54,762 bases of DNA from Oceanotoga teriensis (lineage in GTDB: Bacteria > Thermotogota > Thermotogae > Petrotogales > Petrotogaceae): NCBI RefSeq assembly GCF_003148465.1, contig NZ_QGGI01000001.1:1-54762 (forward strand). The letters run 5' to 3'. Below, in pieces: positions 25,796 to 35,342 of the stretch. The translations under genes were made by a program, and so were the position numbers. The notes beneath the pieces were generated by a model. It was not told where the DNA came from, did not search any database, and saw only the letters and a program-made list of their open reading frames with translations. Within the stretch, counting starts at the first letter, position 1; the number at the start of each line of letters is the position of its first letter.

Positions 25796-26700
25796 AAATT
25801 ATCCCCTGCCTTCAATTTTATTAGATTATCCATAATAATTTTAATTTTTTTATTATTTATCAATGAAGATATATGAGCATTTATAGTTGTAATATTAAAG
25901 TAGTATTCTGTTGGAGTTGAATTTTTTAAGTTTAGTTTTTCAAAAATTTTTTTATACAGTTCTTCAAAAGAAAGTTTATTTTTATTATTAATAAAAATAT
26001 TTATAATGATATCATTTATATCTTTTATTCTATTTATATTTAAATCAACTGTTTTATGTAAATCTTTTATGATATTTCCATGTGAAGGAACATATAAGTA
26101 ATTTGAATAGTTCTTTATCAAATTTAAACCTTCAATCAATGAATCAATATTTATATAAAAAGATAATTTATGTTTATTTAAAATTTCCTCAGAGATCACA
26201 AGATCGCCACCAAAAATAACATTATCATATAAAATACTTAGATGGCCATAAGAATGTCCTTCATTTCTTATTAATTCAAATTCAAAATCTTTAACTTTAA
26301 TTTTTTTAATATCGGACGATAATTTAATGTCTACAGTACAAGGATTTGAAAAAACAAATTTATTTTTGATTCTGTTTGGAGCATTTGCACCTAAAAATTG
26401 TGAATTGACTTTTAATTGAGGATTTTCTATAAAAATAGATTCTTTTTCATCTGCATATATAATCGGATTAAATATTTCTCTATAATAATAATTTTCACCA
26501 CAATGGTCTGCATGTGAATGTGTATTAATTATTGCTATAAGATTTAAATTATTTTCTTTTATAAAATTACATACAAAATTTGTAGTTTTTCTATTACATC
26601 CTGTATCAATCAAAATTATTTCATTATTATTTTTTACATAACCTAAGTTAGTATCACCAGTAAAAAAGCCTACTTTTTTATTTATTGATATTTTACTCAT
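25789..26700 (-). CDS. MBL-fold metallo-hydrolase
   Basis: A 303-residue metallo-beta-lactamase-fold protein. The zinc motif THSHADHCG lies near residue 65, NEGHSYGHL supplies the next His, and FGGDLV the bridging Asp; the C-terminal ~90 residues look like the helical or winged-helix tail of the LACTB2/ribonuclease-Z-like hydrolase group. The substrate is unknown. ATG at 26700 follows GGAGGTATTCTT, better than the ATG at 26718. First gene of a two-gene unit with the ABC exporter. Confidence 0.83.
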   Translation of the reverse strand: MSKISINKKVGFFTGDTNLGYVKNNNEIILIDTGCNRKTTNFVCNFIKENNLNLIAIINTHSHADHCGENYYYREIFNPIIYADEKESIFIENPQLKVNSQFLGANAPNRIKNKFVFSNPCTVDIKLSSDIKKIKVKDFEFELIRNEGHSYGHLSILYDNVIFGGDLVISEEILNKHKLSFYINIDSLIEGLNLIKNYSNYLYVPSHGNIIKDLHKTVDLNINRIKDINDIIINIFINNKNKLSFEELYKKIFEKLNLKNSTPTEYYFNITTINAHISSLINNKKIKIIMDNLIKLKAGDNLC

Positions 26701-26741
26701 AAGAATACCTCCAAACATTTATCATTATAACATTTAATTAG

Positions 26742-26770
26742 CTAACCTAACAAAAAAAATATGTTATAAT
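26742..26770 (+). promoter_or_regulatory. Extended -10 promoter of the yjfB-like gene
   Basis: TGTTATAAT (TGn plus perfect TATAAT, 26762-26770) with only a weak -35 (CTAACC). It lies about 40 bases before the ATG and AAAGGAGG site. It does not resemble a sigma-28 flagellar promoter. Confidence 0.5.
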
Positions 26771-26809
26771 TAAATAACACTATATTCGAATCCGAAAGGA
26801 GGAGCTATA

Positions 26810-27013
26810 ATGAATGTACAAGGTGTATCAGCAATGATGTCAAATATGCAAGGAATGGAAACAGCAATGAAAATTTCAACTTCTGTAACAAGCAAAGCTT
26901 TAGATACAACAAAATTGATAGGTAACATGGTTATGGAAAATATAGAAAGCGCAAAAGTAGATCCAATGGTTAAAGATCCTAACAGAGGGCATAACTTAGA
27001 TATATTAGTTTGA
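26810..27013 (+). CDS. YjfB-like putative motility protein
   Basis: A 67-residue protein matching the small YjfB family: MNVQGVSAMMSNMQGMETA, a helical SVTSKALDTT core and a C-terminal end rich in PNRGHNLDILV. The family is found in flagellated bacteria and is tagged motility-related, but no biochemical role is known. It is a single gene with its own promoter and a strong terminator, which suggests high or independently controlled expression. Confidence 0.82.
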   Translation: MNVQGVSAMMSNMQGMETAMKISTSVTSKALDTTKLIGNMVMENIESAKVDPMVKDPNRGHNLDILV

Positions 27014-27044
27014 TATAAAAATACTTAGGTTAATTAATTATATT

Positions 27045-27074
27045 AAAACCGTTTTTTAAAAACGGTTTTTTTTA
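27045..27074 (+). terminator. Terminator after the yjfB-like gene
   Basis: AAAACCGTTTTT / AAAACGGTTTT with a short loop followed by a long T run. Confidence 0.9.
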
Positions 27075-27172
27075 ATTTATAAAAAAAATATTAAAATTTT
27101 AAAATTGTTTATTATTAAGGTATAATAAATATGTATTTATTATTATCATTATTTATTATTGGGAGGATTTGT

Positions 27173-28432
27173 ATGAAAGAACCTAAATTTAAGTTTATAC
27201 ACTGTTCTGATATACACTTAAATGATTTATATTATATGAATGATATAAATCAAGAAAACGACTCTAAAAATAAAATTAAAAGTTTTAAAACATTTGATAA
27301 ACTAATATCAGATGCAATTGCTTTTGATGTTGATTTCATATTGATAAGTGGAGATTTAATAAACAAAAATATTTATTCTTTAAAAGCAAAAAAACATATA
27401 ATTGAAAAATTTGATCATTTAAAACAATTCAATATAAATGTATATATTATAGGTGGTCAAATAGATGAATCAAAAGAAGTATTCTGGAAGGAATTCAATA
27501 TTCCAGAAAATGTAAATTATTTTTCTAATTCAAGAACTCAAGTATTTCCATTTATAAAAAAAGATAAAGTAGTTGCAAATATATTTGGAATAAGCTTTAA
27601 CGATTCTAACCCTAAAGAAAATCTTTCATATATGTTTACAAATAAGAGCAATGAAACTTTTTCAATTGGAATGATGTATGCAAATATAATGGAAATAAAT
27701 GAAAACTTTAAAATAAATCCAGTGAGCATAGATGATTTAAAAAATAATACTATAAATTATTGGGCAATAGGTTCAGAACATACAAACAATATATTAAATG
27801 CCGATCCATATATTGTAAGTTCTGGAAGCTTAAGTGCTCATTCTTTAGATGATTTAGGAGAAAAAGGGTATTATTTAGTTGAAGTTAAAGGTAAAAGGAT
27901 TTTAAACATTGATTTTCATCCAATATCAAATATAATATATGAAAATCTAGATATTCATATAAATAAATTGAAAAATATTGAAGAATTAAAAAAAGTAATC
28001 GATTCAAATATAAATAATTTGATAAACAAATATCAAAACAAATATATTTTTTTAAATATAATTTTAAAAGGCAAAGGATATCTTCATAAACATTTAAATG
28101 AACAAAATGTAGAAAAACTTTTTTTTGAATACAAAAATTTAACAAAATATAGCAACTCAATAATAAATTTAATAAATATAGAAAATGAAACTTTTCCGGA
28201 TTTAGACTTTGAAATGAGGAAAAAAACAGATGATTTTATTTCAAGAACTATAAAAATATATGAAAACAATAAACAAAATTCAAAAAATTATATACTAAAA
28301 AATATACAAAATGAAAATTCTTATAAAAAAATAGAAAAATATTTAAATTATATAAAAGACGATGAATTCGATAAAATATATGAAAAATCTCTAATAAAAG
28401 CTTTTGACTATCTCGGTGGTGAAGAATATTGA
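27173..28432 (+). CDS. SbcD/YhaO-like metallophosphoesterase with degenerate motifs
   Basis: A 419-residue protein placed as the nuclease half of an SbcCD/YhaON-like pair. Motif I is intact (CSDIHLN: Asp13, His15) and motif II is intact (ISGDLI: Asp61). The usual GNHD motif III is replaced by GGQID at 94-98, and the late GHxH is GSEH. It may therefore have reduced or altered nuclease activity. ATG at 27173 with GGGAGGATTTGT; the ATG at 27131 has no site. Its stop overlaps the TTG of the ATPase gene, typical of this pair. Confidence 0.82.
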   Translation: MKEPKFKFIHCSDIHLNDLYYMNDINQENDSKNKIKSFKTFDKLISDAIAFDVDFILISGDLINKNIYSLKAKKHIIEKFDHLKQFNINVYIIGGQIDESKEVFWKEFNIPENVNYFSNSRTQVFPFIKKDKVVANIFGISFNDSNPKENLSYMFTNKSNETFSIGMMYANIMEINENFKINPVSIDDLKNNTINYWAIGSEHTNNILNADPYIVSSGSLSAHSLDDLGEKGYYLVEVKGKRILNIDFHPISNIIYENLDIHINKLKNIEELKKVIDSNINNLINKYQNKYIFLNIILKGKGYLHKHLNEQNVEKLFFEYKNLTKYSNSIINLINIENETFPDLDFEMRKKTDDFISRTIKIYENNKQNSKNYILKNIQNENSYKKIEKYLNYIKDDEFDKIYEKSLIKAFDYLGGEEY

Positions 28433-31400
28433 AAGTAAAATCTTTATTTATAGAAAATTTTGGAATATTCAACAATTTTCATATTGAAAATTTTGATAAA
28501 AATATAAATTTAATATATGGTGAAAATGAATCTGGAAAAACAACCTTAAAAAACTTTATAAATTATATCTTTTTTGGAGAAAATTTAAATTATAGATCCA
28601 ATGAAGATATAAATTTTGGTGGATATTTAGAAATAACTTCAAAAGAAAAATATTATAAAATAATAAGATATGAAAACAGCCTTTCCATAATAGATGAGAA
28701 TGGAAAGATTGTTAATAAAAATCCCCAAGAACTCTTTTTAAACTCAATAGATTACAACACATATAATAAAATATTTTCCTTAAATATAAACGATCTTGAA
28801 AGACTGGATATATCAGATAAAAATATAAATAATGTTATATTTTCTGCTGGAACTGGTCTTGGAAATAAATCAATTACTGAAATAATAAAAAATATAGAAT
28901 TAAAAGAAGAAGAATTGATTTCTTTAAGAAATCAAGAAAAATTGATAAACAGAAAGATTGATAAAATAGATGAATTAGATGAAAATATAAAAAAATTAAA
29001 TATAAAACTTCAAAAATATGATGATTATAATAATAAAATAAATAAAAACATTCAAAAGATAAATTCTATAGATTTAAATATAAAAGATTTTTTTAATAAA
29101 AAAGAAATTTATTCTATATCAAACAAAATTTTCCCTATGTTTCATGAAAAAAACAAATTAATAAATGAAATAAGTTCATTAGAATACTCTTCTTGTTTCC
29201 CAACTCGTGGAGATGAAAGATATTTAAACATTAAAAATCAAAAATATGAAACTGAAAAAACTATTAAAGAATTATCTTTGGAAATTAAAAACCTAAAAAC
29301 AGAAAAAGAAACCATAAAAATAAATGAAGATATATTATTAAATTCTGAATTGATAAAATATCTTTTTGAAAATAATTATGATTATAAAAAGAAAAAAATT
29401 GATTATGAAACTGCCAAAGATAAATATAACAACTTATCTTTAGAGTTAGAAGAACAATTAAAAATAATCGGTAAAGACTGGAATATAAACCGTCTTGAAG
29501 ATACTCAAATAACATCTGATTCAAGAAATGTAGCATTTAAAATTTCGAAAAAACATCAAGATATTACCCAAGAAATAAAAACTCTTGAAAAACAATTAGA
29601 AATCGAAAAAATTAATATAAATAATTTAAACTTGGATAAAAATAAATTAATTGAAGAAAGAAGTAACATAAAAATAGATGATTTAAATGTTGAAAACATA
29701 AAAAATAAAAAAATAAAACTTTTTGAAATGCAAAAAATATTTACTCAAATAGAAAATTTAGTAAAAAGAAAAGATGAAATACAAAACGAAATTGATCATA
29801 TAAATCAAAATATTGAGAAAATAAATTCAAAAAAAGATAATTTTGGAACATTTTTTGGAACTACTGGTTATATAATAATTTGGATATTATTAATGATTTC
29901 TGGTGGAGCAACTTTTTATTTTTTAAATAATATTGCTGGAATATCTATATCAATATTTTCATTTTTTATGATAATAATAGGGAAAATGAAATACAATAAT
30001 GAAAATTTTAAATTAAATGATTTGAAAAATGAAATAGAAGAAAATAATGCTCTGATAGATGAAAAATATTCTCAAATAAAAAATATAAATAATCAAATAG
30101 AAAATTTTGCCCAAAAAAAAGTTCAAATATCAGAAGAAATCGAAATAAATCCAAATATATTAGAAAAAGAAATGGAATTAGAATTAATAAAAAATGAAAA
30201 AGCCCATGAAAATTATCAAAAATATATGAACTATTCAAATTCTATTGAAAATACCAATGAAAGAATAAATAATTCGAATAATTTGGTAGAAAAATACAAT
30301 GATGAAATACAAAAATTAAAAAATGAACAAATGGAAATAGAAAATAAATGGAAAGAATGGTTAAAAGAAAAAAAATACGATGAATCATATACTCCATTCA
30401 ACTTTGAAGGGTTTATAAACTCCATAAATCATTCAAAAAATATCTTAAGGGAATTCAGAAATGCTGAAAATATAATAAAAAAATTAAAAACTTTTATAGA
30501 TGAATATGAAAATAAATTAAATCTTTTAAAATCAAAATTTGAAGAAAAATATGAATTAAATTCAATTCAAAATATCCATGAAGAATTATTAGAAAATATA
30601 AAAAATAATACTATAAAAGATTCATTAGATAAAACAATAAAAGAAAAAGAAGCTATTTATAAAAATAAATTAGAATTTTTATCAAATCTTGATAATAATA
30701 TATTAAATTTATTTAAAAAAGCTAATACAACAAATGAAGATGAATATTTTAAAGTCTCAGAAGATTTTAAAAAATTAACAATTCTAAAAGAAAATATAAA
30801 TGATTTAGATAAACAAATGGATAACTATTTAAAAAACAATAAATATTTTTCTGAAATAATAGATATATTAAAAAATATAGATAAAACAACTATAGAAAAA
30901 ACAATTGAAGATTGTGATGAATATATATCAAAATTAAAAAATAAAAAAATCTCTCTAAAAGAAGAAAATATAAACTTTGAAAAAGAAAAGATAGCACTTG
31001 AAAATCTTGAAGAATATATAGAATTAATTCAAAAAAGAGAAAATATAAAAAATACTATAATAAAAAATATAAAAAAATTATTAGAATTAAATACAAGTAA
31101 AAATATAATAAATGATACAGTAACTTTCTTTAAAAATAACAGAATTGCTGTTTTCAATACAGCCAGTAAAAATATTCAATTAATGACCGATTATAAATAT
31201 AAACTAATATATAATGATGAAAAATTATTCTTAAAAGATAAAAAAAATATTGAAAAAAACAAAAATAAATGGAGCGATGGAACATTAGATCAAGTATATT
31301 TATCTTCAAGACTTGCTTTCATAGAAGAATATAATAAAAAATCATCATCTCTTCCTGTTGTATTAGATGATATACTAATAAAATTTGATTTATATAGAAA

Positions 31401-31548
31401 AAGAAAAGCACTCGAATTATTAATAGAATTCTCAAAAAATAATCAAATATTTGTATTTACTTGTAATAAAAAAACAAAAGAAATCTTCGAAAGTTTAAAT
31501 AACAATTCTAAAATTTATACTTTAAAAAATGGAATATTAGAAAAATAA
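28429..31548 (+). CDS. YhaN/SbcC-like SMC-type ATPase with central membrane hairpin
   Basis: A 1039-residue ABC-type repair ATPase. Walker A GENESGKT is at 31-38. Two long coiled-coil arms follow, interrupted near 475-520 by two hydrophobic helices (GYIIIWILLMISGGATF and a second one) instead of the SbcC zinc hook. The C-terminal cap has the SDGTLDQVYLSSRLAF signature and Walker B LPVVLDDILIKFD. The membrane insertion in place of the hook matches Bacillus YhaN rather than SbcC. TTG start coupled to the upstream gene. Probably a membrane-associated DNA-end-processing complex. Confidence 0.86.
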   Translation: MKVKSLFIENFGIFNNFHIENFDKNINLIYGENESGKTTLKNFINYIFFGENLNYRSNEDINFGGYLEITSKEKYYKIIRYENSLSIIDENGKIVNKNPQELFLNSIDYNTYNKIFSLNINDLERLDISDKNINNVIFSAGTGLGNKSITEIIKNIELKEEELISLRNQEKLINRKIDKIDELDENIKKLNIKLQKYDDYNNKINKNIQKINSIDLNIKDFFNKKEIYSISNKIFPMFHEKNKLINEISSLEYSSCFPTRGDERYLNIKNQKYETEKTIKELSLEIKNLKTEKETIKINEDILLNSELIKYLFENNYDYKKKKIDYETAKDKYNNLSLELEEQLKIIGKDWNINRLEDTQITSDSRNVAFKISKKHQDITQEIKTLEKQLEIEKININNLNLDKNKLIEERSNIKIDDLNVENIKNKKIKLFEMQKIFTQIENLVKRKDEIQNEIDHINQNIEKINSKKDNFGTFFGTTGYIIIWILLMISGGATFYFLNNIAGISISIFSFFMIIIGKMKYNNENFKLNDLKNEIEENNALIDEKYSQIKNINNQIENFAQKKVQISEEIEINPNILEKEMELELIKNEKAHENYQKYMNYSNSIENTNERINNSNNLVEKYNDEIQKLKNEQMEIENKWKEWLKEKKYDESYTPFNFEGFINSINHSKNILREFRNAENIIKKLKTFIDEYENKLNLLKSKFEEKYELNSIQNIHEELLENIKNNTIKDSLDKTIKEKEAIYKNKLEFLSNLDNNILNLFKKANTTNEDEYFKVSEDFKKLTILKENINDLDKQMDNYLKNNKYFSEIIDILKNIDKTTIEKTIEDCDEYISKLKNKKISLKEENINFEKEKIALENLEEYIELIQKRENIKNTIIKNIKKLLELNTSKNIINDTVTFFKNNRIAVFNTASKNIQLMTDYKYKLIYNDEKLFLKDKKNIEKNKNKWSDGTLDQVYLSSRLAFIEEYNKKSSSLPVVLDDILIKFDLYRKRKALELLIEFSKNNQIFVFTCNKKTKEIFESLNNNSKIYTLKNGILEK

Positions 31549-31580
31549 ATGCTTTATTATATAAAGCATTTATTTTTTTA
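31543..31580. terminator. Bidirectional terminator yhaN-like / MATE
   Basis: AAATAAATGCTTTA / TAAAGCATTTATTT with a small loop and T run lies between convergent genes and includes the yhaN-like stop. Confidence 0.85.
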
Positions 31581-32897
31581 ATTCAAATTTTTTATCCATT
31601 TTTTTCTGATATATCTAATAAAAAATAAAGTTCCTTTAAAAAATTCACCTATTATCATAGCAAAAAATATACCATTCAATTTAAAATCAAAAACAAATCC
31701 TAAAATATATGAAAGAGGGATTTGAATAATCCAAAAACCAAATAAAGTTATAAATAATATGCTCCAAGTATCTCCTCCACTTCTCAAAATATAAGGAAAA
31801 ATTATATTAGAAGTTTGACAAAAAATCAAAAATATCAAATAAATCATCAAACTTTTTCCAATAAATACAGAATTTTGACTTAATTTAAACCAATCAAAAA
31901 TATTGTCATAAAATAAAATTATTATAAAACTCAAAATAGAAGTAATTAAAAAACTTAAAAAAATACTTTGTTTAGAATAAATATTAGATTTTTCATAATC
32001 TTTTTTTCCTAAATATCCAGCTATAATACCAACACTTGCAGAAGCTAACGCTGAAATTGGAGTAAGAACAATACTTTGAAATATTTTTAAAACTTCAAAA
32101 ATTGCCATTTGATCTGTTCCTAATCTAAAAATTAATGAAGTGTTTACAGTAGCAGCAAATTGCCAAACAGCGCCATCAATAGTCATTGGTAAAGAAATAT
32201 ATAATAATCTTTTTAAAATATCTTTATTAAAATTAAATTTGAAAATTATATTCTCAAATTTAAATCTTTTATAAACAAAAAAAATCAAAATAATAAATTC
32301 TAATATTCTTGCTAAAAAAGTAGCCCAAGCTGCCCCTAAAACTCCAAAATCTAAAATTATTATAAAAAAATAATCAAAGCAAACATTAAATATCATAGAA
32401 AATAGAGTTGCTAACATCGGAAAAAAATTCTTTTTATTAGCAACAAAAAAACCCGAAAAAACGGAAGATAATATTATAAAAATAATCGATGGGATATTTA
32501 TAAAAAAATATTCATAAGCCTTATCAAAAGCTATTCCATCAATTTTCATCCAACTTAAAAATGTATCAGACCACATATAAAAAATGCTCATCAATAATAA
32601 AGATAAGAAAATTGAAAAACTAATAGTATTATTAATTAACTTATTAGTATATTCTTTATCATTTTTACCTTCGCTTTGTGATACTAAAATTGTAAAACCT
32701 GAAGAAAAAGAAAAAACAATAACCAAAAAAAGTGATATCAATTGATTAGCCCCACCAACACCAGCTATTGTATCTTCTCCAAGTTGACCAACAAAAATCT
32801 TGTCAATAGTTCCCAAAAGTATACGCAAAGTATTTTGTACTATTAATGGAAAAGAAATTAAAAAAATATCAACTAAAATATTAAATCTATTTTTCAT
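31578..32897 (-). CDS. MATE-family efflux transporter
   Basis: A 439-residue, twelve-helix inner-membrane protein. FPLIVQNTLRILLGTIDKIF begins the first MATE repeat, and the second repeat begins LYISLPMTIDGAVWQFAATV. Family members export drugs or metabolites with sodium or protons. It overlaps the GH13 gene by 11 bases, so they share a transcript under the LacI-type regulator. Confidence 0.88.
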   Translation of the reverse strand: MKNRFNILVDIFLISFPLIVQNTLRILLGTIDKIFVGQLGEDTIAGVGGANQLISLFLVIVFSFSSGFTILVSQSEGKNDKEYTNKLINNTISFSIFLSLLLMSIFYMWSDTFLSWMKIDGIAFDKAYEYFFINIPSIIFIILSSVFSGFFVANKKNFFPMLATLFSMIFNVCFDYFFIIILDFGVLGAAWATFLARILEFIILIFFVYKRFKFENIIFKFNFNKDILKRLLYISLPMTIDGAVWQFAATVNTSLIFRLGTDQMAIFEVLKIFQSIVLTPISALASASVGIIAGYLGKKDYEKSNIYSKQSIFLSFLITSILSFIIILFYDNIFDWFKLSQNSVFIGKSLMIYLIFLIFCQTSNIIFPYILRSGGDTWSILFITLFGFWIIQIPLSYILGFVFDFKLNGIFFAMIIGEFFKGTLFFIRYIRKKWIKNLN

Positions 32898-34206
32898 AAC
32901 TTAAAATATATACTCCTTTTTCAAAAAAAGAATCTTCATAGTATTCTTCAGTCAATTCATCAAAATAAGTTCCTTCCAACAAATAATTATCATTTTTATT
33001 TACTAAAATCATAAATTTGTCTTCATTATAGACTTTATCAAAAATAAGAACATCTTTATCTTCTTTTAAAATATAATTCCCTTTAAAAAGTGATTTGTTA
33101 TTCTTTCTAAGATTTACAAGTTTTTTGAATAAATCAAATAAATATTTTTCTTTAATAGAATGATTATCTTTAAATTTCATAGAAACTCTACCAGATTCAT
33201 GAAAATTTTTATAAGTTATATCTCCTTGAATACCTATTTCATTTCCATATTCAAACATTAAATTTCCACTAAGTGTAAATAAAAATTTCAATACCATTTC
33301 AAATTTCTTATAATCTCTACAAATATTAATAAATCTTGGTAAATCATGATTTTCCATGAAATATGTCAATTTAAAGTTTTTATTATTCATAGAGTATGAT
33401 TTAATTATTCTATTGAAAAATTGAGAATTATTAATTTTATCTTCCGCAAAAAACTCTATAATAGAATCATACATATAAAAATCAAATAAAGATGTAAAAG
33501 TAGTATTTCCATCAAACTCTTTAAAATGTTTTATAAGTTTATAATTATCATTAGAATCAGAAATATCATCCCAAACCTCTCCAAGCAAAATAATATCTTT
33601 ATTTATATTTTTAAGTTCTATATAAAATTCACTCCAAAATTCTATAGGTAACCCTATTGCATGATCAAGCCTATAACCATCAATATTAAATTTTTCAACC
33701 CAATATTTCCCAACAGAAATTAAAAATTTTTTTGTTTCTAAATCTTCAACATTCCAAAACTTAAAAAGCCTTTGCCATCTATTTTCTTGAGGCGTTTTTG
33801 GATTTTCTGTAACGGGTCTAAACTGTGTAATCGTTTCCATTTCATAAAATTTAGATACATGATTAAGAACTAAATCAAAAATAACTTTAATATCATTTGA
33901 ATGACATAAATTTATAAAATTATGCAATAATTTCTGACTTTTGAATTCATTTTTATCAAAAATATGAGTTGCAAGTTTAAAATAATTAACAGTATCATAT
34001 CCGTGAGTAGTATCACTTTTAAAAATAGGTGCAAGATATATTAAATCAACCCCGAGTTCTTTAATATAATCAAAATTATCAATAATTCCTTTTAAATCTC
34101 CTTCTACTGAATTGCTCTCACAAAATCTATATTCATTTGGTAAAAAATCATTTTCTGAATCACCATTATAAAAGAATTTTACTAAAATATGATATCCAAT
34201 AAACAT
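32887..34206 (-). CDS. GH13 alpha-amylase-family glycoside hydrolase, cytoplasmic
   Basis: A 439-residue alpha-glucan or oligosaccharide hydrolase with no signal peptide. The GH13 regions appear in order: DLVLNHVSKF (about 111), GYRLDHAIG with nucleophile Asp181, LLGEVWDD with acid/base Glu210, and FMENHDLPR with transition-state Asp288. It resembles cyclomaltodextrinase/neopullulanase-like enzymes of moderate size, acting on imported oligosaccharides. It sits 2 bases after the LacI-family gene. AGGAGGTTAAAT precedes the ATG. Confidence 0.88.
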   Translation of the reverse strand: MFIGYHILVKFFYNGDSENDFLPNEYRFCESNSVEGDLKGIIDNFDYIKELGVDLIYLAPIFKSDTTHGYDTVNYFKLATHIFDKNEFKSQKLLHNFINLCHSNDIKVIFDLVLNHVSKFYEMETITQFRPVTENPKTPQENRWQRLFKFWNVEDLETKKFLISVGKYWVEKFNIDGYRLDHAIGLPIEFWSEFYIELKNINKDIILLGEVWDDISDSNDNYKLIKHFKEFDGNTTFTSLFDFYMYDSIIEFFAEDKINNSQFFNRIIKSYSMNNKNFKLTYFMENHDLPRFINICRDYKKFEMVLKFLFTLSGNLMFEYGNEIGIQGDITYKNFHESGRVSMKFKDNHSIKEKYLFDLFKKLVNLRKNNKSLFKGNYILKEDKDVLIFDKVYNEDKFMILVNKNDNYLLEGTYFDELTEEYYEDSFFEKGVYILSYEK

Positions 34207-34208
34207 AT

Positions 34209-35189
34209 TTAACCTCCTGTACTATTTCTATAAACTATTTTATAGTTCATAGATATTTTATTTATAGAATTTGTTGATTTAATTTGTTGATACAATAAAA
34301 CAGCAGCATTATAACCAAGTTGATACTTATCATAGCTAACACTAGTTAATGAAGGTGTTATATATTTTACAATATCCATATCATCAAAACCACTAATCCA
34401 AACTCTTTTTGGAATATTTACATTTACACTTTTCAAATATGAAATACATGAAATAGCTATTGAATCATTGCAACATATTATTCCATCATAATCACTAATT
34501 TTATTATTATTAAAAAAATTTTCTATTATTTTATAAGATTCATCAATAGAAAAAGATGCTTCAAGAATCTTATAATTATGAATATTATTATTTTTTAATG
34601 TATTTTCAAAAGATTTTTTCCTAATTTGAGAACTATAATTATATTCTTGACCATTTATAAACAATAAATTTTTTTTATCATTTTTCAAATAAAATTCAAC
34701 TATTTCTTTCATAGAACTATAATGATCTTGTATTACACAAGGAATATCTTTAAACTCATAATCTATAATGACAAAAGGTTTTTTATTTCCAAATTCTTTA
34801 ATTTTACCATCAATTGAATTATCAATATACCATGGAAAATAAATTATTCCATCAACATTTTTATTCAATAAAAATTCAATATTTTCAACTTCATTTTTAT
34901 ACCTATCAGCTGATAGAAGAATTGAATAATTTTTTTTTGAAAAAAAATCTGTTATACCAAAAATAATTTTTCTAAAATATGTATCAACACCTGGAATAAA
35001 AACTCCAATAGTTTTAGTTTTCTTTGTAGTTAAACTTTGTGCATAAATATTTGGAGTGAAATCGGTTTCTTTTATGACTTTTAATACTTTTTCTCTTACT
35101 TCATCTCTTACACCTGATTTATTGTTCAAAACTCTTGATACTGTTGAAATAGAAACATCACACATCTTTGCTATTTCTTTCATTTTCAT
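34209..35189 (-). CDS. LacI-family transcriptional repressor
   Basis: A 326-residue repressor. Helix-turn-helix EIAKMCDVSISTVSRVLNNK is at the N-terminus, followed by a hinge (SLTTKKTKTIGVFIPG) and a periplasmic-binding-protein-like sensor domain ending with ISGFDDMD and TSVSYDKYQLG. Its effector is probably a maltooligosaccharide or glucoside, given the GH13 enzyme in the same operon. The first in-frame GTG is at 35201; ATG at 35189 is more likely. Its promoter overlaps a perfect LacI-type operator, implying autoregulation. Confidence 0.9.
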   Translation of the reverse strand: MKMKEIAKMCDVSISTVSRVLNNKSGVRDEVREKVLKVIKETDFTPNIYAQSLTTKKTKTIGVFIPGVDTYFRKIIFGITDFFSKKNYSILLSADRYKNEVENIEFLLNKNVDGIIYFPWYIDNSIDGKIKEFGNKKPFVIIDYEFKDIPCVIQDHYSSMKEIVEFYLKNDKKNLLFINGQEYNYSSQIRKKSFENTLKNNNIHNYKILEASFSIDESYKIIENFFNNNKISDYDGIICCNDSIAISCISYLKSVNVNIPKRVWISGFDDMDIVKYITPSLTSVSYDKYQLGYNAAVLLYQQIKSTNSINKISMNYKIVYRNSTGG

Positions 35190-35214
35190 AACCTTTTTCA
35201 CCCCCGTTTAACTT

Positions 35215-35255
35215 ATATTATCATAAAAAGATTTTTTTTGCAACCGGTTGCAAAA
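35215..35255 (-). promoter_or_regulatory. LacI-type operator overlapping the lacI/GH13/MATE promoter
   Basis: A 20-bp perfect palindrome, TTTTGCAACCGGTTGCAAAA, occupies 35236-35255. Its right half forms the -35 box TTGCAA (35243-35238), followed by a 17-base spacer and TAATAT as the -10. A central CG with flanking GCAA is typical of LacI-family operators. Bound repressor would block RNA polymerase. Confidence 0.85.
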
Positions 35256-35342
35256 TTTCATAATAATAAAAAGTTATTTTGATAACAAAAAAATAATAAA
35301 AAAAAGATAATATATAATATGAGATTATATGGAGGGAACAAT

